NCBI RefSeq assembly: GCF_019710475.1
Contig: NZ_JAJFAX010000001.1
Coordinates: forward strand, 620,001-684,000
Direction of reading: 5' to 3'
Source: Glycomyces sp. TRM65418
Lineage (GTDB): Bacteria; Actinomycetota; Actinomycetes; Mycobacteriales; Micromonosporaceae
Length of the DNA stretch: 64,000 bases
Made by a program: the position numbers and the translations under genes
Notes under the pieces: model-generated
Databases searched by the model: none
What the model was told of the DNA's origin: nothing
The model's input: only the letters and a program-made list of their open reading frames with translations
Shown: in pieces, positions 49,296 through 59,574 of the stretch
Layout of the letters: the number at the start of each line of letters is the position of its first letter
Numbering within the stretch: position 1 is the stretch's first letter

Positions 49296-51044
49296 TCAGA
49301 TGCCGGTCGTCTCGCGGTACTCGCCCCACTCCTCGCGCAGGGTGCCGCAGATCTCCCCCAGCGTCGCCTCGGCGCGCGCCGCCGCCAGGATCGGCTCCAC
49401 GAGGTTCGCGGTGCCCCGCGAAGCGTCGCGGATGTCGGCCAGCGCGCGCTCGACGGCGGCGTTGTCGCGGGTCGAGCGCCGTTCGGCGAGCACGGCCCGC
49501 TGCCCCTGCTCGATGTCGCCGGAGATGCGGAGGATCTCCAGTTCGGGCGTGACGGTGTCGTGGAGCTCGGTGACGCCGACGATGTGCTTGGTGCCGTCCT
49601 CCAGCTGCCGCTGGTAGGTGAAGGCGGCCTCGGCGATCTCGGCGTTGAACCAGCCCTCCTCGATGCCGCGGAGGATGCCGGAGGTGACGGGGCCGATCTC
49701 GTGGCGGCGCTCGCCGGCGGCCTCGGCGCTCATCACCTCGCGCGCGACGGCGGCGGGGTCGTCCCCCGACTCGCCGCCGAGGGCGAGGATCTGGAGGAAG
49801 AGCTGTTCGGCCTCGGCCTCGACGCGGTCGGTGAGGGCCTCGACGTACCAGGAGCCGCCGAGCGGGTCGGCGACGTTGACGACGCCGGTCTCGTCGCGCA
49901 GCACCGCCTGGGTGCGCAGGGCGATCTCGGCGGCCTGGTCGGTCGGGAGGGCGAGGGTCTCGTCGAGTGCGTTGGTGTGCAAGGAGTTCGTGCCGCCGAG
50001 GATCGCGGCGAGCGCTTCGACGGCGGTGCGCACGACGTTGTTGTAGGGCTGCTGCGCGGTGAGGGAGACGCCGGCGGTCTGGGTGTGGAAGCGGAGCCAC
50101 TGGGCGCGGTCGGTCTGGGCGCCGTAGACGTCGCGCATCCACTTGGCCCAGATCCGGCGGGCGGCGCGGAACTTGGCGATCTCCTCGAAGAAGTCGAGGT
50201 GCGCGTCGAAGAAGAACGAGAGGCCGGGCGCGAAGCGGTCGACGTCGAGCCCGCGCGAGAGACCGAGCTCCACATAGGAGAAGCCGTCGGCGAGGGTGAA
50301 CGCGAGTTCCTGCGCGGCGGTGGACCCGGCCTCACGGATGTGGTAGCCGGAGACCGAGAGCGGCTTGTAGCGCGGGAGGTGCTCGGCGCAGTAGGCCATG
50401 AGGTCGCCGATGAGGCGCAAGTGCGGCTCGGGCGGGAACAGCCACTCCTTCTGGGCGATGTACTCCTTGTGGATGTCCGTCTGGAGCGTGCCGTCGAGCT
50501 TGCCGATGTCGACGCCCTGGCGTTCGGCCGCGGCGAGGTACATGCAGAAGATGGGCACCGCGGGACCGGAGATGGTCATCGACGTGGTGACGGCGCCGAG
50601 GTCGATGCCGTCGAAGAGGCGGTCCATGTCGGCCGTGGAGTCGATGGCGACGCCGCAGTGGCCGACCTCGCCGAGCGCGGCGGGCTCGTCGGAGTCACGG
50701 CCCATGAGGGTGGGCATGTCGAAGGCGACGGAGAGGCCGCCGCCGCCCGCGCCGAGGAGCATCTTGTAGCGGGCGTTGGTCTGCTCGGCGTTGCCGAAGC
50801 CGGAGAACTGGCGGATGGTCCAGGCCCGGCCGCGGTAGCCGGTCGGGTAGAGCCCGCGGGTGAAGGGGTACTCGCCGGGCCAGCCGATGCGGTCCATGCG
50901 GGGGTCGGCGACGCCTTCGGGCGGACCGTAGACCGGTTCGGTCTCCAGTCCCGAGAGCGTCGTGAAGTCGGCTTCGCGTTTGGCGGCCGACGCGTAGCGC
51001 TTGGCCCAACGCTCACGTCCTTGGGCGATCGACTCAGCGTCCAC
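49296..51044 (-). CDS. Acyl-CoA mutase large subunit, methylmalonyl-CoA mutase family
   Basis: A 582-residue B12-dependent mutase catalytic subunit from GTG 51044 (GAGGTG upstream). The barrel carries YPTGYRGRAWTIRQFSGFGN, LSVAFDMPTLMGRDSD and SVSGYHIREAGSTAAQELAF. No cobalamin-binding DxHxxG domain follows, so a separate small subunit must exist elsewhere. It could act on methylmalonyl-, isobutyryl- or a related acyl-CoA. A perfect TetR-type palindrome lies 95 bp upstream. Confidence 0.88.
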   Translation of the reverse strand: MDAESIAQGRERWAKRYASAAKREADFTTLSGLETEPVYGPPEGVADPRMDRIGWPGEYPFTRGLYPTGYRGRAWTIRQFSGFGNAEQTNARYKMLLGAGGGGLSVAFDMPTLMGRDSDEPAALGEVGHCGVAIDSTADMDRLFDGIDLGAVTTSMTISGPAVPIFCMYLAAAERQGVDIGKLDGTLQTDIHKEYIAQKEWLFPPEPHLRLIGDLMAYCAEHLPRYKPLSVSGYHIREAGSTAAQELAFTLADGFSYVELGLSRGLDVDRFAPGLSFFFDAHLDFFEEIAKFRAARRIWAKWMRDVYGAQTDRAQWLRFHTQTAGVSLTAQQPYNNVVRTAVEALAAILGGTNSLHTNALDETLALPTDQAAEIALRTQAVLRDETGVVNVADPLGGSWYVEALTDRVEAEAEQLFLQILALGGESGDDPAAVAREVMSAEAAGERRHEIGPVTSGILRGIEEGWFNAEIAEAAFTYQRQLEDGTKHIVGVTELHDTVTPELEILRISGDIEQGQRAVLAERRSTRDNAAVERALADIRDASRGTANLVEPILAAARAEATLGEICGTLREEWGEYRETTGI

Positions 51045-51139
51045 GGTGACACCTCACTTTTGGCTCGGCTGGTTTACGGCTCGCAAGCAGTGCCATGACT
51101 GCTCGGTGGAAGCCACGGTCCGACTCACGCCCCATACTA

Positions 51140-51155
51140 CTGAACGATCGTTCAG
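51140..51155. promoter_or_regulatory. Perfect TetR-type palindrome upstream of mutase
   Basis: CTGAACGATCGTTCAG is a 16-bp perfect palindrome of the form bound by TetR-family regulators. No tetR gene is adjacent, and it differs from the sites at 2125-2180. Confidence 0.65.
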
Positions 51156-51262
51156 GCGCACAGGATCGCAAGCGCCTTCCGCGCGGTCTTGTGCCTCCGG
51201 GAGCGCGACCTCGGGGCCGGGGCCCGGCAGGGCCGTGTTCGGGAGCCCCGAGCCGTCGATCG

Positions 51263-51289
51263 GCGAAGCCGACGCTGCGTCGGCTTCGC
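51263..51289. terminator. Terminator of the his operon
   Basis: GCGAAGCCGACG (51263-51274) pairs perfectly with CGTCGGCTTCGC (51278-51289) around CTG, 39 bp beyond the ridA-like stop. Confidence 0.85.
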
Positions 51290-51328
51290 GCGCGGTGCCG
51301 CAGGGCATCGGCGGATGCCTGCGGGCCG

Positions 51329-51724
51329 TCAGTCCCGCCAGGCGCGGAAGGCCTCCAACTCCACGGCCACCATCTGGCCGGGGTGGAACAGGCCGTTCAC
51401 GATGACGACCGTGGCGGTCGGCTTGACGACGCCGAAGAACTCGCCGTGGACGCGGCCCACCGGGTCGGCGTGGACCGGGTCGGTGACATAGAGGCGGGAG
51501 CGCACCACGTCCGAGACTCCGGCTCCGGCGTGGACCATCGCGTCCAGCGCGGTCCGGAAGGCCTCGCGCGCCTGACCGGCGGCGTCGCCCGCCAGATGCG
51601 GCCGCGCCTCCACGTCGGCCGTGCAGGCGCTGGTCACGACCAGCGGCCCCACCGCGACGGCGCGCGAGTAGCCGTAGAGCTGCGCCCATGGCCCGGTCTC
51701 CGGTACCCGTTCGACCAACGCCAT
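51329..51724 (-). CDS. RidA-family protein
   Basis: A 131-residue member of the Rid/YjgF family. Ends in VKPTATVVIVNGLFHPGQMV, where RidA proper has a catalytic Arg before the P-G/A-R-segment; here that arginine is not evident, so imine deaminase activity is uncertain. It is 16 bp after priA, the last gene of the his operon before a strong hairpin. A Rid protein at this point is common in actinomycetes. Confidence 0.82.
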   Translation of the reverse strand: MALVERVPETGPWAQLYGYSRAVAVGPLVVTSACTADVEARPHLAGDAAGQAREAFRTALDAMVHAGAGVSDVVRSRLYVTDPVHADPVGRVHGEFFGVVKPTATVVIVNGLFHPGQMVAVELEAFRAWRD

Positions 51725-51740
51725 GCGCGCCTCCCCGTGG

Positions 51741-52469
51741 TTACAGTCCCTGCAACAGGTTCAACGCCTCAGCGACCGTGAAGTTACGCTCGTACAGCGC
51801 GGTTCCCACGATCGCGCCTTCCACGCCCATCCCCGTCAGGCCCGCCAGCGCGCGGAGGTCTGCAAGCGAGGACACCCCGCCCGAGGCGATCACGGGCTTG
51901 TCGGTGGCCTCGCAGACCGAACGCAGCAGGTCGAGGTTCGGGCCCGAGAGCATCCCGTCGCTGTTCACGTCGGTCACGACGTACCGCTCGCATCCCGCGC
52001 GCTCCAGGCGCTCGAGGGTCTCGAAGAGCTCCCCGCCCTCGCGGGTCCAGCCGCGTGCGGCGAGGCGCCCGCCCTTGACGTCGAGGCCGATGGCGACGCG
52101 GTCGCCGTATTCGCCGCAGACGCGGTCGCACCACTCGGGGTGCTCGAGCGCGGCGGTGCCGATGTTGACGCGGCGGGCCCCGGAGTCCAAGGCCCGCTTG
52201 AGGGTCTCGTCGTCGCGGATGCCGCCGGAGACCTCCACCTGCATGTCGACCTTGGACACGACCTCGGCGAGCAGCTCGTGGTTGGTGCCGCGCCCGAAGG
52301 CCGCGTCGAGGTCCACGAGGTGCAGCCATTCGGCGCCCTGGCGCTGCCATTCGAGGGCCGCTTCGAGCGGGTCCCCGTACTGCTTGCCGGAGCCCGCGAC
52401 GCCCTGGACGAGTTGGACGGCCTTGCCGCCGGTGACGTCGACGGCGGGCAGAAGTTGGAGTCGGCTCAT
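51741..52469 (-). CDS. priA: PriA: phosphoribosyl isomerase A (HisA/TrpF)
   Basis: A beta/alpha barrel of 242 residues that isomerises ProFAR in histidine biosynthesis; in actinomycetes lacking trpF it also isomerises PRA for tryptophan. Catalytic aspartates are in [13 protein letters not shown] and [15 protein letters not shown]; the Arg-bearing loop includes [11 protein letters not shown]. The start, ATG 52469, overlaps the hisH stop. hisF is not next to it. Confidence 0.93.
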   Translation of the reverse strand: MSRLQLLPAVDVTGGKAVQLVQGVAGSGKQYGDPLEAALEWQRQGAEWLHLVDLDAAFGRGTNHELLAEVVSKVDMQVEVSGGIRDDETLKRALDSGARRVNIGTAALEHPEWCDRVCGEYGDRVAIGLDVKGGRLAARGWTREGGELFETLERLERAGCERYVVTDVNSDGMLSGPNLDLLRSVCEATDKPVIASGGVSSLADLRALAGLTGMGVEGAIVGTALYERNFTVAEALNLLQGL

Positions 52470-53122
52470 TTCAATCCCTTGATCCAGTTGGACAGCAGCG
52501 CGTACCCGGCGTCGCCGGACTTCTCGGGGTGGAACTGGGTCGCGGCCACGGAGCCGCGTTCCACGGCGGCGACGAACGGCTCGTCGTGGGAGCAGATCGC
52601 GGCCAGCGCGCCCGGCGGCACGGTCTTGGCGGCGTAGGAGTGCACGAAGTAGAAGCGCTCGGCGGGGTCGACGCCCGCGAACAGGCGCATCCCCTCGGCG
52701 GCCTCGACGGTGTTCCAGCCCATGTGCGGGATGCGCTGGGCCGCGAGGAGTTCCACGCGGCCTTCGAAGACGCCGACGCCGCGCGTGCGCACGCCGTGCT
52801 CGATGCCCTCTTCGAAGAGCACCTGCTCGCCGACGCAGATGCCGAGCACGGGCGCCTCGGCGGCGGCGCGTTCGCGGATCACGGTGTCGAGGCCGTGCTC
52901 GAGGACGCCCTCCATGCAGGCGGCGTAGGCGCCCACGCCGGGCACGACGAGGCCGTCGGCGCGGCGGGCGGCGTCGAGGTCGCCGGTGAGCGTCACGTCG
53001 CCGCCGGCGCGCTGCAGGGCGCGGAAGGCGGAGCGGAGGTTCCCCGAGCCGTAGTCGAACAGGGCCACCGTAGGTCGGCGGGAGCTCCGCTGGGCGGGGC
53101 GACGGGCGTGGGCCTGGGTCAC
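52466..53122 (-). CDS. hisH: Imidazole glycerol phosphate synthase glutaminase subunit HisH
   Basis: Class I glutaminase that feeds ammonia to HisF. The nucleophile Cys is in [14 protein letters not shown], and the His-Glu pair in [18 protein letters not shown] and FYFVHSY are also family motifs. 218 residues from a GTG start at 53122. It overlaps priA by four bases and follows a small membrane protein gene by nine bases. Confidence 0.95.
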   Translation of the reverse strand: MTQAHARRPAQRSSRRPTVALFDYGSGNLRSAFRALQRAGGDVTLTGDLDAARRADGLVVPGVGAYAACMEGVLEHGLDTVIRERAAAEAPVLGICVGEQVLFEEGIEHGVRTRGVGVFEGRVELLAAQRIPHMGWNTVEAAEGMRLFAGVDPAERFYFVHSYAAKTVPPGALAAICSHDEPFVAAVERGSVAATQFHPEKSGDAGYALLSNWIKGLK

Positions 53123-53131
53123 GACGGTCTC

Positions 53132-53290
53132 CTACCCGTAGATCATGTAGACGCCGCCGAGGAAGGCGGCGAGCGCCACCACCGCGACGGCGATCGAGGC
53201 GGCGTACTTCTCGCTCTTGCGCAGGCTCAGGGAGCCGCCGAGGAGGATCCCGGCGACCGCCATGAGCAGGATCGGCCCGGCGTAGCTCAC
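53132..53290 (-). CDS. 52-residue membrane protein inside the his operon
   Basis: A short gene lying between hisB and hisH. GTG 53290 overlaps the hisB stop (GTGA) and the frame closes at TAG 53132. The product has two hydrophobic segments, [19 protein letters not shown] and [20 protein letters not shown], joined by a basic RKSEKYA turn: a helical hairpin. No function is known. The overlap with hisB and the clean frame argue that it is expressed. Confidence 0.78.
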   Translation of the reverse strand: MSYAGPILLMAVAGILLGGSLSLRKSEKYAASIAVAVVALAAFLGGVYMIYG

Positions 53291-53895
53291 AGCACGCCCT
53301 TGGTCGAGGGGATGTCGGTGCCGTCGACGCGGGTGGCGTACTTCAGCGCCCGGGCGAGGGCCTTGAACTGGGCCTCGATCACGTGGTGCGCGTCGGGCTT
53401 CTGGCCCGGGTTCGCGGCGCGGAGCACGGTGACGTGCAGGCAGATCCGCGCGTGGTACGCGAAGGACTCGAGGATGTGGCGGGTCATCGAGGTCGGGTAG
53501 TCGGTGTTGATCATCGGCGCGATGTCCATCGGCTCCTCGTGGACCATGTACGGGCGGCCCGAGAGGTCCACGACGGCGCGCGCGAGCACCTCGTCGAGCG
53601 GCACGGAGGCGTCCGCGAAGCGGACGATGCCGGCCTTGTCCCCCATGGCCTCGGCGAAGGCCTGGCCCAGGGCGATCGCGGTGTCCTCCATGGTGTGGTG
53701 GGCGTCGATGTGCAGGTCGCCCTTGACGGCGATCTTGAGGTCGAAGCCGCCGTGCTTGCCGAGCTGGTGGAGCATGTGGTCGTAGAAGCCGACGCCGGTG
53801 GCGATGTCGACGACCTTCTCGGCGCCGTCGAGGTCGACGTAGACGTCGACGCTGGTCTCGCCGGTGGTGCGGACGATGTGCGCGGTGCGGCTCAC
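53287..53895 (-). CDS. hisB: Imidazoleglycerol-phosphate dehydratase HisB
   Basis: A 202-residue monofunctional dehydratase (no phosphatase domain). The manganese-binding repeats are [14 protein letters not shown] with [16 protein letters not shown], and [20 protein letters not shown] 53895 overlaps the hisC stop by four bases and has GGAG upstream. A much longer open frame continues to the right, but it is only the antisense-free frame of hisC. Confidence 0.96.
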   Translation of the reverse strand: MSRTAHIVRTTGETSVDVYVDLDGAEKVVDIATGVGFYDHMLHQLGKHGGFDLKIAVKGDLHIDAHHTMEDTAIALGQAFAEAMGDKAGIVRFADASVPLDEVLARAVVDLSGRPYMVHEEPMDIAPMINTDYPTSMTRHILESFAYHARICLHVTVLRAANPGQKPDAHHVIEAQFKALARALKYATRVDGTDIPSTKGVL

Positions 53896-55046
53896 GGTTG
53901 TTGCTCCTGTTGCAGTTCGGTGGCGCTGTCGAACAGTTCGGGTCGTTGCTCCATCGCGGTGTCGAACGCGTCGAGGACCGCGGTGGTCTCCTCCTCGGTC
54001 CCGGCGGTGATCCGCAGCCGGCCGGGGAGGCCGACGTCGCGGATGAGGACGCCCTGGTCGAGGATCGCGCGCCATACGGCCGCCGCGTCGCGCAGGCCGC
54101 CGACGAGCACGAAGTTCGCGTCGGAGTCGGCGACGGGCAGTCCCTTGGCGCGCAGGTTCTTCACGATGCGGTCGCGCTGGTGCTTGAGTTCGTCCACCTC
54201 GGCCTGGAGCTGCGGCGCGCAGGCGAGCGCGCCGCGGGCGGCGGCCTGGGTGATGCTCGAGAGGTGGTACGGCAGGCGGACCAGGAGCAGCTTCTCGACC
54301 AGTTCGGGGTCGGCGGCGAGGTAGCCGACGCGGGCGCCGGCGAACGCGAAGGCCTTGCTCATGGTGCGGGTGACCACGAGGCGCCGTCGGCCCTCCAGGC
54401 GGTTCAGGGCGGTCGAGCGCGGGTCGCGGGCGAACTCGGCGTAGGCCTCGTCGACGATCACGATGCCGCGGGCGGCCTCGTAGGCGGCGTCGATGACGTC
54501 GGCGTCGAGCGCGGTCCCGGTCGGGTTGTTCGGCGAGACCAGGAAGACCAGGTCGGGGTCGTGCTCGACGACGGCCTCGCGCACGTAGGCGGGGCTGAGC
54601 GTGTAGTCGGCCTCGCGCCCGGCGTCCACGAACGCGGTGCCGGTGCCGCGGGCGAGCAGCGGGTGCATCGAGTACGAGGGCATGAAGCCCAGCACGGTGC
54701 GGCCCGGTCCGCCGAAGGCCTGGAGCAGCTGCTGCAGGATCTCGTTGGAGCCGTTGGCGGCCCACACGTGGTCGGCGGTGAGGCCGTGGCCCAGATACGA
54801 CGCCAGATCCGTTCGCAGCGCCACGGCGTCGCGGTCGGGGTAGCGGTTGAGGCCACGCAGCTCTCGCCCGATGAACTCGGCCACGACGGCGGCCACGTCC
54901 TCGGGGATCGCGTAGGCGTTCTCGTTGGTGTTCAGCTGGACCGGGACGTCGAGTTGCGGTGCCCCGTAAGGCGACTGGCCGCGAAGGTCGTCGCGGAGCA
55001 GGGACTCGATCTCGCTCTCCCGGCCGCGAGTGGACTCGGTGCTCAT
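53892..55046 (-). CDS. hisC: Histidinol-phosphate aminotransferase HisC
   Basis: PLP-dependent class I/II aminotransferase, 384 residues from ATG 55046, which overlaps the hisD stop (ATGA). The Schiff-base lysine is in [17 protein letters not shown], with [11 protein letters not shown] and IVDEAYAEF as cofactor-contacting segments and LNTNENAY near the start. The open frame runs on into hisD sequence and should not be read as a fusion. Confidence 0.96.
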   Translation of the reverse strand: MSTESTRGRESEIESLLRDDLRGQSPYGAPQLDVPVQLNTNENAYAIPEDVAAVVAEFIGRELRGLNRYPDRDAVALRTDLASYLGHGLTADHVWAANGSNEILQQLLQAFGGPGRTVLGFMPSYSMHPLLARGTGTAFVDAGREADYTLSPAYVREAVVEHDPDLVFLVSPNNPTGTALDADVIDAAYEAARGIVIVDEAYAEFARDPRSTALNRLEGRRRLVVTRTMSKAFAFAGARVGYLAADPELVEKLLLVRLPYHLSSITQAAARGALACAPQLQAEVDELKHQRDRIVKNLRAKGLPVADSDANFVLVGGLRDAAAVWRAILDQGVLIRDVGLPGRLRITAGTEEETTAVLDAFDTAMEQRPELFDSATELQQEQQP

Positions 55047-56353
55047 TTCGCCTCGAATCGGGCCGCGACGGCTTCGCCGTGGGAAGGGAGGTCCTCGGAG
55101 TTCGCGAACGCGACGACGTCCGCCGCGACGACTTCGAGGGCCTCGCGCGAGTAGTCGATGATGTGGACGCCGCGAAGGAACGTGTGCACGCTGAGCCCGG
55201 CCGAGTGGCGGGCGCACCCGCCGGTCGGGAGGACGTGGTTGGACCCGGCGCAGTAGTCGCCGAGGGAGACCGGCGAGTACGCGCCGACGAAGATCGCCCC
55301 CGCGTTGCGGATGCGCAGGGCCACCTCGCGGGCGTTCGCGGTCTGGATCTCCAGGTGCTCGGCAGCGTAGGCGTCCGCGACGACGACGGCCTCGTCGATC
55401 CCGGAGACGAGGATCGTTCCGGACTGCTCCCCCGCCAGGGCGGTCAGGATGCGCTCGGCGTGCCGCGTCTCGGGCGCACGGCGCTCGAGCTCGGCGTCGA
55501 CGGCGTCGGCCAGCTCGGGCGAGTCGGTGATGAGCACCGAGGCGGCGGCCGGGTCGTGCTCGGCCTGGCTGATGAGGTCGACCGCGACGTGGGCCGGGTC
55601 GGCGGTCGCGTCGGCGATGACGGCGATCTCGGTGGTCCCCGCCTCGGCGTCGATGCCGACGAGGCCGCGCACGGCCCGCTTGGCGGCGGTGACGTAGATG
55701 TTCCCCGGGCCCGTGATCATGTCCACGGGCTCGCACTCCTCGGTCCCGTAGGTGAACATGCCGATGGCGGCGGGGCCGCCGACGGCGTACACCTCGTCGA
55801 TGCCGAGCAGCCCGGCGACCGCGAGGATGCCCTGGTCGGGCAGGCCGCCGTTGGTCTTCTGCGCCGGGGAGGCGAGCGCGATCGAGCCGACGCCGGCGAT
55901 CTGGGCCGGGACGGCGTTCATGATCACGGAGGAGGCGAGCACGGCGAGACCGCCGGGCGCGTACAGGCCGACGCGGCCCACGGGCAGGTACCGCTCGGTG
56001 ACGGTGCCGCCGGGGGCGACCTCGGTGACGACCTCGGGGAGGCGCTGGGCCTCGTGAGCGAGGCGCACCCGGTCGATCGCGGTCCGGTAGGCGCGGCGCA
56101 GGTCCGGGTCGAGTTCGTCGACGGCGGTCTTGATCGCGGCGTCGGGTACGCGCAGGTGCTCCAGGCGCACGCCGTCGAAGCGCTCGACGATCTCCACGAC
56201 CGCGGCGGTCCCGCGATGGGCGATGTCGTCGATGAGCGGTTGGACCGAGCGCAGGGCTTCGGTGACGTCGAAGGCCGCGCGCGGCATCAGTTCCCGCAGC
56301 GCGCGGGACTGGTAGCCGGCTACTTCTCCTGAAAGGTCGATGCGTCTGAGCAC
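55043..56353 (-). CDS. hisD: Histidinol dehydrogenase HisD
   Basis: Oxidises L-histidinol to histidine in two NAD-dependent steps. The 436 residues include [38 protein letters not shown], the zinc-site histidines in LISQAEHDP and the C-terminal [20 protein letters not shown]. The start is GTG 56353. It is the first gene of the leftward operon hisD-C-B-small-H-priA-rid. Confidence 0.97.
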   Translation of the reverse strand: MLRRIDLSGEVAGYQSRALRELMPRAAFDVTEALRSVQPLIDDIAHRGTAAVVEIVERFDGVRLEHLRVPDAAIKTAVDELDPDLRRAYRTAIDRVRLAHEAQRLPEVVTEVAPGGTVTERYLPVGRVGLYAPGGLAVLASSVIMNAVPAQIAGVGSIALASPAQKTNGGLPDQGILAVAGLLGIDEVYAVGGPAAIGMFTYGTEECEPVDMITGPGNIYVTAAKRAVRGLVGIDAEAGTTEIAVIADATADPAHVAVDLISQAEHDPAAASVLITDSPELADAVDAELERRAPETRHAERILTALAGEQSGTILVSGIDEAVVVADAYAAEHLEIQTANAREVALRIRNAGAIFVGAYSPVSLGDYCAGSNHVLPTGGCARHSAGLSVHTFLRGVHIIDYSREALEVVAADVVAFANSEDLPSHGEAVAARFEAK

Positions 56354-56398
56354 GGTCCAAGCGTAGTCACCCGCTTGTCCAGCTCAAAAGGCATACCG

Positions 56399-57178
56399 CT
56401 ATTCGGGAGCGTCCGTTCGAAGACTGGGCCGACGTGACCAACCTGCGCAGACGGTGTAAGTGAAGGTCGCGGCGAGCGCCATGACGGCGAGGGCCCCGAG
56501 CTGGAGGAATCCGAGGGCCTCTGTGAAGTTGCCGACCTGTATGGCGCGCCACGCGGCGGCGGGGTCGAGCTCGACGAACAGCACCGACGGCGGCCGCCAC
56601 ATGTGCGAGCCCACGGGGGCGCGCTCCACGGCGTCCCAGAACTGCTGCCACTCGTGCGCGCCGATCTTCCAGGCCACGACCTGGCATGCGATCGAGCCGA
56701 TGACCAGGCCGAGGAGGACGATCGGGCCGCGGCTGCGGCTCATGGCGCCCCAGGCGAGGGCCGCGGCGACGATGCCGAAGACCAGGCCGATCGCGGCGAA
56801 GATGAGATCGCCCTCGACGAACTGGCGGGGATAGGTCTCCACGGAGGCCCAGCCGCCGTCGAGGACCACGTACTCGACGCGGGGCGTGACGATCTGCCAG
56901 AGCATCGCGAACGGCAACCCCAGGGCGGTGAGGATCACGGCGAGGATTCCCGAGGCGAGCAGATCGCGCCCGACGGTCCGTTCGGAGCGGCCGCGGCGGC
57001 CGGAGACGTGCGAATCGTAAGTGGTGCCCCGGCGCGGCGCCACGGCCGCGCCGGACCGGTCCGCGCGGTCGTCCGGGCGGAGGTCCACGGTGCCCTCCGC
57101 GTCGTCGGCACGGAGATCGACGGTGTGATCCCCGTCCTCCGGACGGAGGTTCACGGTGCGCTCGGCGTCGTCTGTCAC
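56399..57178 (-). CDS. DUF2567-like membrane protein
   Basis: A 259-residue protein from GTG 57178. The first 50 residues hold three near-repeats of the form TV[ND]LR[PA][ED]D, rich in Asp and Glu, then an Arg-rich patch. Four helices follow (residues about 75-97, 125-145, 153-172, 220-243). The section YVVLDGGWASVETYPRQFVE between helices 1 and 2 resembles DUF2567 proteins of actinobacteria. Function unknown. It is just upstream of hisD on the same strand. Confidence 0.7.
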   Translation of the reverse strand: MTDDAERTVNLRPEDGDHTVDLRADDAEGTVDLRPDDRADRSGAAVAPRRGTTYDSHVSGRRGRSERTVGRDLLASGILAVILTALGLPFAMLWQIVTPRVEYVVLDGGWASVETYPRQFVEGDLIFAAIGLVFGIVAAALAWGAMSRSRGPIVLLGLVIGSIACQVVAWKIGAHEWQQFWDAVERAPVGSHMWRPPSVLFVELDPAAAWRAIQVGNFTEALGFLQLGALAVMALAATFTYTVCAGWSRRPSLRTDAPE

Positions 57179-57251
57179 GCCTGGAATCCTGCCACAGCGG
57201 TGCACGCCTCCGATAGGGATGTGCACGGGCGGTCGGTGCGTACGGCGCTCG

Positions 57252-58349
57252 TTACAGCCCGTCGACGATCGTCGCGGCGGCCTCGAACCAGGCCGCGCGG
57301 GTCTCCGGACGCAGCGCCGAGAACTCGATCTTCGCTCCCGGCTCCAGTGACGGGTCGTACGGGACGACCGCGCAGGCGCGGGTGCGCTGCGCGAAATGCC
57401 GCTGGAGGTCGTTCAGGAGCGGCCCCGGATTCGGCGTCGGCATCGACAGCAGCGTCACCGCGTTCTTGACGAGCTCGCCGTAACCGCCCTCTTCGAGGTG
57501 GTCGAGCATCCAGTCCGCGGAGAACGCCGCGTCCTCGCGCGGCACCGTGGTGACCACGAGCCGGTCGACCGAGGAGACCACGGTGCGCCAGTTCGGCGAC
57601 TCGACGTTGTTGCCGGTGTCGATGCAGACGAGGTTGTGCGTGCGGGTGAGGATGTCGAGCACCCGCAGCACGGTGGTCGGGTCGAGGCGGCGCTGCAGCT
57701 TCGGGTCCTCGTCGCCGGCGAGCACGTCGAAGGAGCCGTCGGAGGAGTGGCGCAGGAACTCGTCGAGGTGCTCGGGCAGGTGGACGCCGGCGGCCTCGAC
57801 CTGGTCGAGGTGCTCCACGAGGTGGCGGATGGTGCGGCCGTGGCGGGCCGACCCGGCCCGCAGGCCGAGGGTGCCGCGCAGTTCGTTGTCGTCCCAGGCG
57901 ATCACGCCGCCGCCGCGGGCGGTGCCCATCGCGGCCGCGGACAGCACCGTGGCGGTGGTCTTGTGGACGCCGCCTTTCGGGTTGATGAAGGCGATGACGC
58001 GGCTGCGGCCCAGGTCGCGGCGGAGGCGCTGGAGCGCGACCGGACTGGGCTCGGCGTACTGCGGCCGCTGCCGCGGCTGCGGCGGGAGGCCCTGCTGCAC
58101 CGGCGCGCGCAGCTGCGCCGGGCTCGGCGGGGTCTGCGTGGCGACGGGAGGACGGCGGCCGGCGGTGGGCACCGAATAGTGCGCCTGGCCCGGCGGCGGC
58201 CCGACGGGCGGCGAGGGCGGATAGGACTCGCGCGGCGGAGGCGTCGGGGTCTGCTGGGCACCGCCGGCGCGGCCGCGGCCGCGACCCAGGAGCTTCTGCC
58301 ACCTCGACCCGTCGGATCGGTCGTTGTTCCAAGCTTCGGGCGTGTTCAT
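57252..58349 (-). CDS. MinD/ParA-like ATPase with proline-rich N terminus
   Basis: A 365-residue protein from ATG 58349 (GAGGAGG upstream). Residues about 30-105 are proline/glutamine-rich and disordered. The ATPase part begins RVIAFINPKGGVHKTTATVL; the KGGxHKTT Walker A has His where ParA/MinD has Gly, which I recall as typical of an actinobacterial subgroup found near type VII secretion genes. NLVCIDTGNNVESPNW is the Walker B region. No ESX gene is in the window, so the partner is unknown. Confidence 0.82.
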   Translation of the reverse strand: MNTPEAWNNDRSDGSRWQKLLGRGRGRAGGAQQTPTPPPRESYPPSPPVGPPPGQAHYSVPTAGRRPPVATQTPPSPAQLRAPVQQGLPPQPRQRPQYAEPSPVALQRLRRDLGRSRVIAFINPKGGVHKTTATVLSAAAMGTARGGGVIAWDDNELRGTLGLRAGSARHGRTIRHLVEHLDQVEAAGVHLPEHLDEFLRHSSDGSFDVLAGDEDPKLQRRLDPTTVLRVLDILTRTHNLVCIDTGNNVESPNWRTVVSSVDRLVVTTVPREDAAFSADWMLDHLEEGGYGELVKNAVTLLSMPTPNPGPLLNDLQRHFAQRTRACAVVPYDPSLEPGAKIEFSALRPETRAAWFEAAATIVDGL

Positions 58350-58623
58350 GCGCAACCTCCTCTCGGGCGGACCAATCTGCGGCTCGCGCCATCGCGACTT
58401 CCGCGAGCCATGAGCCGGACTCGGTCACCCCGAGTCGACTCGATCTTCGCCACCCCGACCGGAATCCATTACCACCCGCGACTATTAGAACACAACGATC
58501 CCTCAAGGCCCGTTGCGAATCGCGGGCCGAGACGACCCGGGGGTGAGGTGTGCGTTACGCCCGCCGCGACAGTGCCGCGGACGCTGCATCGAAGTCTAGT
58601 GGAAGTTCCAGCCTAGTGCCTTC

Positions 58624-59574
58624 TCAAGCGTCCGACCGCAGCCGCGCCAAGGCCGTGTCGAGGTCTTCGGGGTAATCACTCGTGAAGGTGACCGGCCGGC
58701 CCGTCGCCGGGTGCGCGAACTCGAGCCGGTACGCGTGCAGCCACTGCCTGGTCAATCCGAGCCGCTCGGCCAGGGTAGGGTCCGCGCCGTACGTCAGGTC
58801 GCCCGCGAGCGGGTGGCCGAGAGCGGCCATGTGGACTCGGATCTGGTGGGTCCGGCCGGTCTCCAGGCCGATGTCCAAGAGGGACGCGCCCGGGAAGACC
58901 TCGATCGTGTCGTAGTGGGTGACGCTGGGCTTGCCGTCGGCCACGACCGCCCACTTGTAGTCGTGGCGCGGATGCCGCCCGATCGGCGCGTCCACCGTCC
59001 CCGACAGCGGGTCGGGGTGCCCCTGCGCCACGGCCCGGTACCGCTTCGCGACCCGGCGCTCCTTGAAGGCGCGCTTGAGCTCCGAATAGGCGGACTCGCT
59101 CTTGGCGACCACCATCAGGCCCGAGGTGCCCACGTCCAGGCGGTGCACGATGCCCTGGCGCTCGTCCGGGCCGTGGCTGGAGACCCGGTACCCGGCGGCG
59201 GCGAGCCCGCCGGTGACGGTGGGGCCCGACCAGCCCGGGCTCGGGTGCGCGGCCACGCCCACGGGCTTGGACACCACCACGATGTCGTCGTCGTCGAAGA
59301 CCACGTCGAGGCCCTCGACCGGCTCGGCGGCCTGGACGCGCACGTCCTCCGGCGGCGGCGGGAGCACCACTTCGAGCCAGGCGCCGGCGGTCACCCGCTC
59401 GGACTTGGTGGCGCACGGGGCGCCGTCGACGAGCACCTCCCCCGCCGCGACCAGCTCGGCGGCCACGGTGCGGGACAGGCCCAGCAGGCGCGAGACGACC
59501 TGGTCGATGCGCTGTCCCTCGAAGCCCTCGGGGATCGGCAGCGAGCGGGTCTGCCGCGCGGCGAGATCGCTCAT
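58624..59574 (-). CDS. rluD: 23S rRNA pseudouridine synthase, RluD family
   Basis: A 316-residue enzyme with an N-terminal S4 RNA-binding domain (residues about 17-70, [20 protein letters not shown]) and the RluA/RluD catalytic core; the essential Asp is in [18 protein letters not shown], with [19 protein letters not shown] downstream. ATG 59574 overlaps the lspA stop (ATGA) and has AAGGAGG before it. The lspA-rluD pair is widespread. Confidence 0.94.
   Translation of the reverse strand: MSDLAARQTRSLPIPEGFEGQRIDQVVSRLLGLSRTVAAELVAAGEVLVDGAPCATKSERVTAGAWLEVVLPPPPEDVRVQAAEPVEGLDVVFDDDDIVVVSKPVGVAAHPSPGWSGPTVTGGLAAAGYRVSSHGPDERQGIVHRLDVGTSGLMVVAKSESAYSELKRAFKERRVAKRYRAVAQGHPDPLSGTVDAPIGRHPRHDYKWAVVADGKPSVTHYDTIEVFPGASLLDIGLETGRTHQIRVHMAALGHPLAGDLTYGADPTLAERLGLTRQWLHAYRLEFAHPATGRPVTFTSDYPEDLDTALARLRSDA

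Noticed and set aside
53892-56360. An 822-codon frame suggesting a HisD-HisC fusion
   Set aside because: The upstream half is an arginine-rich wrong frame of hisD. hisC has its own ATG at 55046 overlapping the hisD stop, with normal family start.
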